Assembly: GCA_049317265.1 (NCBI GenBank)
Contig: JBMOIP010000009.1
Location: forward strand, 1 to 64,000
Source: CAIVAT01 sp049317265
GTDB taxonomy: Bacteria; Bacteroidota; Bacteroidia; Bacteroidales; FEN-979
DNA: 64,000 bases
Reading direction: 5' to 3'
Below the pieces are notes generated by a model that saw only the letters and a list, made by a program, of their open reading frames with translations, had not been told where the DNA came from and did not search any database. Positions within the stretch are counted from its first letter, which is position 1; each line of letters starts with the position of its first letter. Position numbers and translations under genes: made by a program. Shown one piece after another: positions 53,971 through 62,576 of the stretch.

Positions 53971-54050
53971 CGTCCACTTGCCCACTTGTCCACTTGTCCA
54001 CTTGTCCGCCCGTCCGCCCGTCCGCCCGTCCGCCCGTTCACCCGTTCACC
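53971..54050 (-). repeat. 8-bp tandem array, exactly 10 units, overlapping the mnmA stop
   Basis: Read on the minus strand the units run GGTGAACG twice, GGCGGACG three times, GGCGGACA, AGTGGACA twice, AGTGGGCA, AGTGGACG. It is the same family as the arrays after cox1 and cox4. The mnmA stop codon lies inside it, so the last codons of mnmA are array sequence. The rest of the gap to the M28 gene is AT-rich. Confidence 0.85.
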
Positions 54051-55120
54051 ACCTTAATAATCCCCCCCCCAATCACCACCTCTTCATCATAAAACACGGC
54101 AGATTGCCCGGGAGTGATGGCATCATTCGGATGGAAGAAGGTTACTTTAACTTCTCCGTTTTCCAATGGTTCAATGCGAGCTTCACGCTCTTTCTGTGCA
54201 GAGCGGATCTTTGCGGTGCAATCCATGGGGTTCTCCAACCCTGAAAGTGCGACCCAGTTCATGTCTGAAACAATGAAAGAAGTGTTGAAGGTCTCTTCGC
54301 GAACTCCCACAATGACGGTATTGGCCTCCTTATTCAGCCCGATCACGTAAAGTGGCTCTGAATGTGCAATTCCCAAACCTTTCCGCTGCCCGATTGTGTA
54401 GTTCCATATACCCTTGTGACGGCCAAGTACTTTGCCGGTAGAATCAACGATATCTCCCGGCTGGTCCACTACATCAAGCAAGTCCTTGTAGTCGCCGCTG
54501 TAAAAATCCTGGCTCTCTTCAATATCCTCAATGGTGATGCCAACCTTGCGTGCAAGTTCTTTGATCTCCGGCTTATTGAACCGGCCGATGGGAAGAAGGG
54601 CCTGTGCAAGTTGCTCCTGTGAAAGACGATGAATGAAATAGGTTTGATCCTTCTTCTGGTCTGCTGCTTTTTTCAGCACATAGCGCTGGTATTTTTCACT
54701 GAACTCAACACCTGCATAGTGCCCTGTAGCGAAAAAGTCGAAGGCAATCCCGCTTTTCCTGGCCATAGCCGGTAACATTCCGAATTTGATCAACTGGTTG
54801 CATTGGATGCATGGATTTGGCGTACGTCCAGCGAGATACTCAGATTTAAAATAGTCGAGCACGGCCTGTTTATATTCTGCAGAGCAATTAAAAACATGAT
54901 ACGGAATATTCAGTTTTTCAGCCACCTCACGGGCTCCATGAATCTCCTCCTCTTCGTCGGAGCCATAACAGGCATGTTTTCCTGTCGATTTATATTGACC
55001 GTCCCAGATCGCCATGGTAACTCCGATCACCTCATAACCCTCCTCTTTGAGAAGGTACGCTGCCACAGATGAATCTACACCACCACTTAAACCTACGATT
55101 ACGGTTGGTTTCTTTGTCAA
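54038..55120 (-). CDS. mnmA: tRNA-specific 2-thiouridylase MnmA
   Basis: A 360-residue MnmA that adds sulfur to U34 of Lys, Glu and Gln tRNAs. The PP-loop VIVGLSGGVDSSVAAYLL and the Cys motif NPCIQCN (C104, C107) are clear, with further C51 (HACYG) and C79. The second catalytic Cys of the E. coli type, in the STGICFIG motif, is absent; residues 203-210 read SQDFYSGD. This may place it with the Fe-S-dependent type of thiouridylase, an inference. Its final residues are encoded by an octamer array. A TACCTTTG -7 box precedes the gene. Confidence 0.93.
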   Translation of the reverse strand: MTKKPTVIVGLSGGVDSSVAAYLLKEEGYEVIGVTMAIWDGQYKSTGKHACYGSDEEEEIHGAREVAEKLNIPYHVFNCSAEYKQAVLDYFKSEYLAGRTPNPCIQCNQLIKFGMLPAMARKSGIAFDFFATGHYAGVEFSEKYQRYVLKKAADQKKDQTYFIHRLSQEQLAQALLPIGRFNKPEIKELARKVGITIEDIEESQDFYSGDYKDLLDVVDQPGDIVDSTGKVLGRHKGIWNYTIGQRKGLGIAHSEPLYVIGLNKEANTVIVGVREETFNTSFIVSDMNWVALSGLENPMDCTAKIRSAQKEREARIEPLENGEVKVTFFHPNDAITPGQSAVFYDEEVVIGGGIIKVVNG

Positions 55121-55153
55121 AACAGTAAGAATTGGTTATTACGAAAATGAGTG

Positions 55154-55161
55154 CAAAGGTA
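55154..55161 (-). promoter_or_regulatory. -7 box (TACCTTTG) for mnmA
   Basis: Minus strand TACCTTTG matches TAnnTTTG, 33 nt before the mnmA ATG and just past the C69 dipeptidase stop, so mnmA can be transcribed on its own. Confidence 0.5.
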
Positions 55162-55165
55162 GTAA

Positions 55166-56905
55166 TTATTTGGTTTCGGGAACTTTGAACCGGTCGCCTG
55201 TGCCTTCCATCATTCTTCGCTCCCACTCCTTTCCGTAACCAGGCTGAGCAGGTTTTTTGGGTACACCTTTCCCATTGCCATTATCGAGTAGCTGAAACCC
55301 GTCAGTTTGTTTTACATTTCCATCCATGTACCGCATAAAAAGGTAATGATAAAACCCATTCCATTTGGAAACCAGAAGGTTACCGGAATAGACTGAATAA
55401 TCGGTGACATAGTCACAGGCCAGGGATGGATTTTCATTATAAAGCACCATGGCTTTGCTGTCGACAATCTCAGTCTCGCGTTGAAAGCGTTTTTCCAATT
55501 CTGACTGGTATTTTTCAACCTCGGGATGAATGAGATCATAGCGGGAGTATCCCCAGTTGTTCACCTGGCTGAAGGTCCAAAAAGCGGAATTTTCTGACCA
55601 CTCAATCATCGAACCGTTTCCACGGGCATAACTTTGCGGAATTTCGCGGGTACCACAGTAAATTGGAGTGTAAACGCATCCATCTGCATCATCCACGCCA
55701 AACCAGTAAATTCCACCGATCGCATCAGGCATTGAACTTCTTGACTGGGCCACAAAACTATATCCTGTTTGCTGCGTGGCAATGGCTCGTTCGTTCAGAT
55801 AGAGCACACTGTCAATGGTAAATTCCATGGGTCTCCAGCGGTAGGGTGAATGAAAAGGGCCGGCTCCCATGTCGAACCGCATATCAAGCGGCGTGTTTTC
55901 ATAATGGTCGCGCATGGCATCCTTTACCATTTGAAGTGATATGGCACTGTCAGGCTTCACCCATAAAGGCAACCGATTTGATGCATAACCATTTGGATTA
56001 GAACCTCCTTCAATAAAAACAGGTTGATATGAAAACTGCCCCCGGGCATAACGGGTGTATTCAGGATTATCGCGAATGACCCTGCTCACCTTCCTGAAAA
56101 AGGACCATACCCTGGCATCGCAGAAGCGGGCGCCTCCGAAGTTCAGCGGATTGAAAACATCAGAGAAGCTGAAATCACGGTCTTCCCCCTTGTAGAAACC
56201 ATGGTTTTTCGCAAAACTGACCACATCAGGTGCGTGATAGACCGTTTGCTTCAGGTCATACCAGTTATTGGTTTTCTGAAACGGAAAGGTCGTGATCCTC
56301 GCCTGGTTGGCATGGCCTGAAATATAGCCATCAGGAACAAGCCGGGCAACCCATACAGCCCCTTTTTCATATTTGCCTTTTCCGATGATCTCCATGATCC
56401 AGGCTTCATTGGCATCGGAAATCGAAAACGATTCTCCTCCGGAGGCATAGCCATATTGCTCAACCAACCCTGTGATGACCCTGATCATTTCCCGGGCTGT
56501 TTTGGAACGCTGCAACCCGATTTTCATCAGGGAACCATAGTCCAGGAAGGCGCCAGGCTGTGATGCCAGCGAATCAAGTCCTCCGAACGTGGTTTCACCA
56601 ATGGCTACCTGGTGCTCATTCATGAACTGGATAACAGAATAGGTATGTTGCACTTCGGGAATAATCCCGAGAAATGCCCCGCTTTCATAGTGATATACCT
56701 CGCACCTGTCGCCCGGTTTATGGTCGGCCGCAGGATAAAAGGCAATGGCGCCATAACGGGTATGCGAATCGGCGGCATAAGTAATCATCACTGAGCCATC
56801 CCTGCTGGCCCCTTTGGTAATGATGAGATTTGTACATGCCAGGGATGTTGATATTTTAACAACAAGTGAAAGACACAAGAAGGTTGTCAATAAAGTTTTT
56901 GTCAT
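55166..56905 (-). CDS. C69 family dipeptidase (PepD-like Ntn hydrolase)
   Basis: A 579-residue exported peptidase. The signal sequence ends at about residue 23, so that processing would expose Cys24 (ACTNLIITKGASRDGSVM), the N-terminal nucleophile of this family. Conserved stretches are HQVAIGETTFGG, YGYASGGESFSISDANEAWIMEIIG, the SGHANQARITTFPF segment and a late EWSENSAFWTFSQVNNWGY. It cleaves dipeptides, probably in the periplasm. It is encoded upstream of mnmA on the same strand. Confidence 0.92.
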   Translation of the reverse strand: MTKTLLTTFLCLSLVVKISTSLACTNLIITKGASRDGSVMITYAADSHTRYGAIAFYPAADHKPGDRCEVYHYESGAFLGIIPEVQHTYSVIQFMNEHQVAIGETTFGGLDSLASQPGAFLDYGSLMKIGLQRSKTAREMIRVITGLVEQYGYASGGESFSISDANEAWIMEIIGKGKYEKGAVWVARLVPDGYISGHANQARITTFPFQKTNNWYDLKQTVYHAPDVVSFAKNHGFYKGEDRDFSFSDVFNPLNFGGARFCDARVWSFFRKVSRVIRDNPEYTRYARGQFSYQPVFIEGGSNPNGYASNRLPLWVKPDSAISLQMVKDAMRDHYENTPLDMRFDMGAGPFHSPYRWRPMEFTIDSVLYLNERAIATQQTGYSFVAQSRSSMPDAIGGIYWFGVDDADGCVYTPIYCGTREIPQSYARGNGSMIEWSENSAFWTFSQVNNWGYSRYDLIHPEVEKYQSELEKRFQRETEIVDSKAMVLYNENPSLACDYVTDYSVYSGNLLVSKWNGFYHYLFMRYMDGNVKQTDGFQLLDNGNGKGVPKKPAQPGYGKEWERRMMEGTGDRFKVPETK

Positions 56906-56975
56906 AGTCAGTATTTCCTGTTAGATTTAAAAAGATAATTCAGCATGGGTCATGCAGCACCATGGATCATGAAAT

Positions 56976-58253
56976 TCAGAACCGGTATCCAAACAGGAGA
57001 TAAAACCTGTTAACGGATGACTTTAAATCTGCATAGTCCGACATGCCATTTGAAGTTTCATACCTGGTTTCCATTGAGAGTCTCCAGTATTTAATCCCGA
57101 TCCCTGCAACAAAACCGATTTCATATCTCCGGGTGTCATTAAGCACCTTATCTTCCTGCACCCTCACCTGGTCAAACAATTTGGTTTCCAGTTTTACATA
57201 GTTTTTCTCATAAACAGCAAATCCGCTCGATACCCCGGCGTTGAGAAACAGGGAGGTTTTTCCTACTGGGTATTTAAACCTTACCATGTTGTTCATTTTC
57301 AAGTAAGAATATCCAAAAGTGATATTTAAAATTGAATACTTGTCTTTACTTGTATATTCTTCAAAGCGTGCCGAAGTTTGGTATGATGTAAAGAGCAGCT
57401 CATTGCATATCGACCATTTTCCAAGGTTTCTTGGCAGAATGACATCAAAAAATACACCTCCTGCAAAGTTTACCGATTTCGAAAAAGGAGGTTCAGTTAG
57501 AACATGGTAGTAATCCGTACCGCTAAATTTTAATGAAGTGAGCGAGACTCCTGCCAAAACACCGATTTGGACTTGTGTCTTTTCAGTTTTTTTTTGAAAT
57601 GTCAATTCAGAGCGTGTGCATCTGTAATATGCAAGAAAAAGGTTTTCAAGGCTGTTCTTCCTGTATTCGGTTTTGTTCAGTTTTTCCTGCAGTGAATTAC
57701 AACTGCTCAGGTAGATGGTGAGCTGACCGATGAACCTTTTATTTTCGGTGATCAGTGTGTGCCCGTCCTGATCTTTCAGGTATTTCTTATAGACCAGTAG
57801 TTCATATGAAGAATCCGTCCGGATATAAAACTGGTCCTTACCTGTCTTGCTCCGGTAGAAATAGAGGCATTTTTCGCCCTTGATTAATCCCTGCAGAAAA
57901 GTGGTATCATTCCTGAATTGCAATTCGTTACTATAGGTCAACTCAGTAGTTTCAACACTGCTCTCCTCCGTTTTCACGATAGCGCTTTCGTAAATTTCAT
58001 CAAGCACCCCAAATGCCTTAATTTCCAATGGTTTATATTCACGTGCCGGACCTTCGCGGTCGTTCCTGAAAAACACCATGCCGGGATTTTTCTCCCAATT
58101 GCGGTAGTCGATGTAGCCATGCATGGTGTCGCCCTGAAGTGTTATGACAAAACCTGTCAGAATATTTTTCTGAGCAAAGGAATTTTGGAGCAACAGGCTA
58201 AATAAAGCCATGAGTGCAACGCTCCTTAATAAAATTGTAGATCTCATAGCCAC
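56976..58253 (-). CDS. Outer-membrane beta-barrel protein of unknown function
   Basis: A 425-residue protein; ATG 58247 two codons in is an equally good start. A signal peptide (about 1-28, ending NSFAQ) is followed by a soluble region (about 30-215) with LQGDTMHGYIDYRNWEKNPG, a pattern common in Bacteroidota proteins fused to barrels. A C-terminal barrel (about 220-425: QIGVLAGVSLTSLKF, AGGVFFDVILPR, IGFVAGIGIKYW) ends RFYLLFGYRF with terminal Phe. Function unknown. It lies 5 nt downstream of the Asp-box protein gene, so the two are probably cotranscribed. Confidence 0.78.
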   Translation of the reverse strand: MAMRSTILLRSVALMALFSLLLQNSFAQKNILTGFVITLQGDTMHGYIDYRNWEKNPGMVFFRNDREGPAREYKPLEIKAFGVLDEIYESAIVKTEESSVETTELTYSNELQFRNDTTFLQGLIKGEKCLYFYRSKTGKDQFYIRTDSSYELLVYKKYLKDQDGHTLITENKRFIGQLTIYLSSCNSLQEKLNKTEYRKNSLENLFLAYYRCTRSELTFQKKTEKTQVQIGVLAGVSLTSLKFSGTDYYHVLTEPPFSKSVNFAGGVFFDVILPRNLGKWSICNELLFTSYQTSARFEEYTSKDKYSILNITFGYSYLKMNNMVRFKYPVGKTSLFLNAGVSSGFAVYEKNYVKLETKLFDQVRVQEDKVLNDTRRYEIGFVAGIGIKYWRLSMETRYETSNGMSDYADLKSSVNRFYLLFGYRF

Positions 58254-58258
58254 GCTAT

Positions 58259-61200
58259 CTATTTCTTAACTATTTTCACCCGGTAAACCACACCTTTGTC
58301 ATCCACCAGCCTGATAATGTAAACCCCATTATTAAAGTCACCGATTGACAGAAGAAAAATTTCATTTTGATCCGTGACCACCCCATTTTTAACAATCATA
58401 CCATCCGGCGAGATTACCTGGTAGTTGAAATTTCCCCTGCCAGGCAATGAAACCTGAACGACTCCATCGGAAGGGACCGGGAAAGCGGTCAGCGCATCGG
58501 GAAATTTCCCGGGTTGAATGCCTGCAGGCCAGTCGACACAACCTGTCAGGCTGAACTCTGCTGCTGAAGCCCAGGGATTTCCATTCACTTCAGAGAGGGC
58601 GACCAGTTTGAAATAACTCCCGGTTTTAGCAGAATCAAAAATGACATTCTGCGGGGCGGCAGTATTTACAAATTCACCCGTTTTCACAGCAACGCCCCAG
58701 TCAAGGGTATCTTCACTAATATAAAACTGATAGTACTTTATCCGGCCGTTCTCACCATCCTGTCGCGGGAGGTAGGTGAATTTGCTGACTTTATAACGCT
58801 GGCCCAATCCGACCCGGATCTCATGCGGGTATGGATCATTGCCGGTACTCCAGCGAGTGTGCCAGATGGTTGAAGGATCATCATCAAAACTCATGGTCGC
58901 ATAGCCGGGATCATTGGTCTCCTCGCTGTCAACATAGATCAGCGACCATCCGCTCTTGGGTAGTTCTGCAGGGTTGCTGCAGTCATAAATGGAAGGACAG
59001 GAGGTTGCCGAGACCATCCCGGGAATGGTCTTCGAATAACTTAATCCATTCTTTGTCAGGGTGAGCGTTACATCGTACATCCCGGGGTTTCCAAGAACAA
59101 CCCGCGGATTACGGATTTCGGGGTTATCAATCCACATAGGTTGAGGGGTAATGTTCCAGTGCCAGGTTACCTCCGAATGGTCTGCAATGGAATGATCGTC
59201 AAAGAAAAGGGTGTCGGAAACGCAATTGTAGAGGGATTTTTCAACCCAGGGGTTGACGATGGGTTTGAAAGTTGTGTCTGCCATGGGAGATTCCCAAACT
59301 CCAGCGTTCCCGCCCACACGAAGTTTACCCTCTTTGAAAAAAGGGAGGGCCATATTAACGGTCATCCCGGCGGGGTAATTGTTTCTGAACAGGGCCCAGT
59401 CGGTCATCCCGTTCTTCCGATAAAAGACCCCGGCTGTTTTTCCGTTCGTTGCATTCGTGAAGAGGTAAACCAGGTCGTCCCCTGCTGAATCGGGTTGAAT
59501 GACCATGCATTTCAGGTATTCTGAAAGGCTTCCGGTAAGGTCTTCCCACGTATCACCTCCATTCGATGACCTGAAGATTTTGCCAAGATCCGCCGACCAT
59601 GTTCCGTTTTGCAAACAGGCGTAGATTATGTTATCATCCTTAGGGGAGATTGAAAAAAAGAGCTTGCCTTTCCAGTTTGAGTTTCCGTAGGGCGGACTGG
59701 TGAGTGACGACTTCAATTCCCAGTTCATGCCGCCATCCGAGCTCCTGCATAAACCGCCACCAACGATATCCGCGTAAATGACAAGTGGATTGCTGTAACT
59801 GATCTGAAGGTAGCGTACCCTTGCAGGGAAATTATAGAGCAGGTCCCAGGTTACCCCCATGTCGGTGCTTCTCCAGAAACCGGTTCCCTCTCCCAGGTAA
59901 AGGGTCCCATAATAGTTGGGATGATGTACCAGGTTGCTCCTCCTGCCGCCATATTCATCCATGTTCGGGTACTTGCTGAAGATGAATCGCCCTTCCGGCT
60001 TGCCTTCTGCTGTTGCCGGCAGCACCCAGCCGTTGCCCAGGTCATTGAAAACAACATGACGGCTTTTCCCCTGGAGCACCCATCCTGTCGGAGATTCGGC
60101 TCCTCCCATTCTCAGCGCCTTTGGCTGGTAAAACCCGGCCAGCGCGGTGTTCCCGTTGTGGTACCTGCCGCCAACCACAATATCCTCGTTCCAGTCCTGG
60201 TCAAAACCCCACATATCGGAACCGGTGAGTCCGTTGATCCTGACATAATAGTTTGAAAGAGTCCCGAAATTGTCAGTCGTCAGGTTCATCCCACCATCGG
60301 TCGAAACCCATGTCTCGCCGTTGGAAAGCATTTTAACATCCTGGATGTCAGGATGAATATTGAAATTTCCAGAATATCCTCCAACTGTGGTAAACGTAGT
60401 GCCACCATTGACCGATTTGTAAAGTGTTGTAGTCCCGACAAGAATAATATTTTCATTGACAGGGGATATATCCAATGCAAGGTCGAAATATCCCTGCCCG
60501 TTGTTCATCGGGAATGAACTTGTTGAACCTGTTGCCTGTAACACCCAGTTCCAGGATGTACCGGAATTGACTCCTTTTAACAGATACGGTATATTGTTGG
60601 CGCTCAGCAATATGGCCAGCATTATGTTAGGATTTGCCGCGGTCATGGCAAGGAGACCGCCGCTTGATTCAGGGATGGTATTGGGGAAAGTGGCCTGCGC
60701 AAGGAATGACTGCCCGCCATCCGCCGAGGAGATAACGGAAAAATTTCCACTTGTTTTTGTCAATGCAAAAACCTGCAAGTGATCACCCGGCCTTATCTCC
60801 ACATCATACACCGGTGCAGTCCACTTTCTGCTCCAGCTGGCACCTCCGTCAATGCTGACATATAAACCATTGGAAGAAGCTGCAAAGATTTTAAGCGGGT
60901 CGGCAGGGTCAATTTTCAGCCGGTCGGCATAAAAGAGGTTGCCTGCAGCCAGCAATGGGGTCCAGCTAATCCCGCCATCAACCGATTTGTGGACCTGGTT
61001 TCCTGCAGCAGTATAAACGATATCAGGGTTGGCCGGATGGACTGCCACAGCAGTTACGCCCCCGCCAAACGGGTAGTTTTTTCCGATCATCTGCCAATTG
61101 AGTCCCTTGTCGGTCGTTTTATTCATGAACCCGGTTTCCGTTCCGCAATATATAATGTTGGCGTTCGACGCTGATACATCAAAGGAGTAAACATTGGCCT

Positions 61201-61687
61201 GCCACGGGCACGAGGCAGGTGGTGTGGCAGATCCGGTTTCATTGAGCCAGAAAGTCTCCCGGGGTCCTAAAAAGCTCCACTCCCCTGCTGAATTTTGGCC
61301 CTTCATCCCATCAGTCATAGCTTCCGTCTGCGATTTTCGGAGATTGGCTTTGTGTTGGCTGATATCCGGCAACTCAATGGTACCATCCGGAAGTGAAAAC
61401 GGAGCTACTGCCCTCTCCCATATTTTAAAGTAACGGATCAAAGCGCTCTCTTCTCCTGGATGCTTCAACATGTAATCATCAAAGGCAGCATGCACATCAT
61501 TAAAGTTGACAGGCACCTGGTAAAGCATTCCGGCCCAGGCTGGAAAATTACCGGAAAATGTTGGCTTATAACTTTTGATGATTCCCGGTAAGTCATCATA
61601 AAGGGTATATTGCACCTGACCCTGAACAAGGAAATTCAACCCCCAAAAGACGATTAATAATGATGTTTTCCACCGGACGTTCTTCAT
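58259..61687 (-). CDS. Asp-box propeller, PKD and discoidin-domain protein with type A T9SS sorting tail
   Basis: A 1142-residue exported protein: signal peptide (about 1-24), a long sortilin/sialidase-like beta-propeller region (about 115-850) with Asp-box words (SVDGGISW, SIDGGASW, SADGGQSF, SSDGGMNW, SSNGGDTW), a PKD-like domain (about 865-945), an F5/8 type C discoidin domain (about 955-1065: SFDDDPSTIWHTRW, YKVSKFTYLPRQDGENGRIKYY) and a sorting domain (about 1070-1142, FPVPSDGVVQVSL...GVYIIRLVDDKG). No sialidase arginine triad is evident, so binding rather than glycan cleavage is likelier. Probably carbohydrate or protein adhesion at the surface. Confidence 0.88.
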   Translation of the reverse strand: MKNVRWKTSLLIVFWGLNFLVQGQVQYTLYDDLPGIIKSYKPTFSGNFPAWAGMLYQVPVNFNDVHAAFDDYMLKHPGEESALIRYFKIWERAVAPFSLPDGTIELPDISQHKANLRKSQTEAMTDGMKGQNSAGEWSFLGPRETFWLNETGSATPPASCPWQANVYSFDVSASNANIIYCGTETGFMNKTTDKGLNWQMIGKNYPFGGGVTAVAVHPANPDIVYTAAGNQVHKSVDGGISWTPLLAAGNLFYADRLKIDPADPLKIFAASSNGLYVSIDGGASWSRKWTAPVYDVEIRPGDHLQVFALTKTSGNFSVISSADGGQSFLAQATFPNTIPESSGGLLAMTAANPNIMLAILLSANNIPYLLKGVNSGTSWNWVLQATGSTSSFPMNNGQGYFDLALDISPVNENIILVGTTTLYKSVNGGTTFTTVGGYSGNFNIHPDIQDVKMLSNGETWVSTDGGMNLTTDNFGTLSNYYVRINGLTGSDMWGFDQDWNEDIVVGGRYHNGNTALAGFYQPKALRMGGAESPTGWVLQGKSRHVVFNDLGNGWVLPATAEGKPEGRFIFSKYPNMDEYGGRRSNLVHHPNYYGTLYLGEGTGFWRSTDMGVTWDLLYNFPARVRYLQISYSNPLVIYADIVGGGLCRSSDGGMNWELKSSLTSPPYGNSNWKGKLFFSISPKDDNIIYACLQNGTWSADLGKIFRSSNGGDTWEDLTGSLSEYLKCMVIQPDSAGDDLVYLFTNATNGKTAGVFYRKNGMTDWALFRNNYPAGMTVNMALPFFKEGKLRVGGNAGVWESPMADTTFKPIVNPWVEKSLYNCVSDTLFFDDHSIADHSEVTWHWNITPQPMWIDNPEIRNPRVVLGNPGMYDVTLTLTKNGLSYSKTIPGMVSATSCPSIYDCSNPAELPKSGWSLIYVDSEETNDPGYATMSFDDDPSTIWHTRWSTGNDPYPHEIRVGLGQRYKVSKFTYLPRQDGENGRIKYYQFYISEDTLDWGVAVKTGEFVNTAAPQNVIFDSAKTGSYFKLVALSEVNGNPWASAAEFSLTGCVDWPAGIQPGKFPDALTAFPVPSDGVVQVSLPGRGNFNYQVISPDGMIVKNGVVTDQNEIFLLSIGDFNNGVYIIRLVDDKGVVYRVKIVKK

Positions 61688-61716
61688 AGCGCGATTTTAC
61701 AGGTTGTTCAATTGTT

Positions 61717-61724
61717 CAAAAATA
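61717..61724 (-). promoter_or_regulatory. -7 box (TATTTTTG) for the 61687 operon
   Basis: Minus strand TATTTTTG matches TAnnTTTG, 29 nt before the ATG of the Asp-box gene. A near match TAACTTTA may serve the divergent gene at 61782. Confidence 0.5.
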
Positions 61725-61781
61725 CTCTTTTCTTTTGTGTTCCCATCTCACGAAGAAGAACTAACTTTATAAAAAAATATC

Positions 61782-62576
61782 ATGAAAAAATTTTACTATT
61801 ACCTGATTCCAATCGGATCAATACTTTTTGCCATGCTTTTAACCTCTTTTGGCGGAAGCAACCTGAAAAATTCCACCGGAGCCCCGGCCGGGAACACCAA
61901 CTCACCGGGTGACGGGCAGAATTGCACCCACTGCATGGGCGGATCAGCAGCACAGGTGTCGGGATGGATTACATCGAACATTCCTATTACAGGTTATGTT
62001 CCAGGAACTACCTATACGATTACCGTGACTGCCCCGGGAAGTGCAAGAAAAGGGTTCCAGGTTTCACCGCAACATGCAAGCGGCTTCCTCATCGGCACGC
62101 TGATCGCCGGAACAGGGACCAAACTTGTTGGCGGCGGGAAATACGTTACCCACAGCAGCGCTAAAACAATAGATCCGGCGGTGTGGAATTTTCAATGGAC
62201 CGCTCCCGCAGAAGGCGCTGGAAATGTAGTGTTTTATGGTTCAATTGCCATTGGACAACAGGCTACCAAAGTTACCACCTACAATGTGTATCAAAGTACG
62301 GTTGGTTTGACCGAAAATCACCAGGCAGTAATCAGAATTTTCCCGAATCCTGTAAGGGATAGAATTACTGTTGCATTTCCGGTAGATGAAGCAGGGACCC
62401 TCCGCATCAACCTTCTGAATCTCAGGGGTGAACCTCTTTCAACCCTTTATGAGAACACATGCCCTGCCGGGGATTTCACTCAAAGTTTCCCGATCAGGCA
62501 ATCACCGGGAACCTATCTCTTAGGGGTAACCAGGGGAGGAAAAAGCACTTTCAGCAAGGTACTGGTTATCGATTGA
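61782..62576 (+). CDS. Choice-of-anchor V-like secreted protein with type A T9SS sorting domain
   Basis: A 264-residue exported protein: signal peptide (about 1-24), a STGAPAGNTNSPGDGQNC opening typical of the choice-of-anchor V/reeler-like family, a beta-sandwich (to about 170: GYVPGTTYTITVTAPGSARKGFQVS) and a sorting domain (about 190-264: IRIFPNPVRDRITVAF...GTYLLGVTRGGKSTFSKVLVID). The family usually carries a CxxCH site after this opening; here it reads CTHCM (C48, C51, M52), so covalent haem binding is unlikely. Its last 11 nt overlap the convergent arginine deiminase gene. Confidence 0.82.
   Translation: MKKFYYYLIPIGSILFAMLLTSFGGSNLKNSTGAPAGNTNSPGDGQNCTHCMGGSAAQVSGWITSNIPITGYVPGTTYTITVTAPGSARKGFQVSPQHASGFLIGTLIAGTGTKLVGGGKYVTHSSAKTIDPAVWNFQWTAPAEGAGNVVFYGSIAIGQQATKVTTYNVYQSTVGLTENHQAVIRIFPNPVRDRITVAFPVDEAGTLRINLLNLRGEPLSTLYENTCPAGDFTQSFPIRQSPGTYLLGVTRGGKSTFSKVLVID

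Noticed and set aside
53971..54050. CRISPR-like array
   Set aside because: The unit is only 8 bp with no spacers and no cas genes nearby; it is a simple minisatellite.
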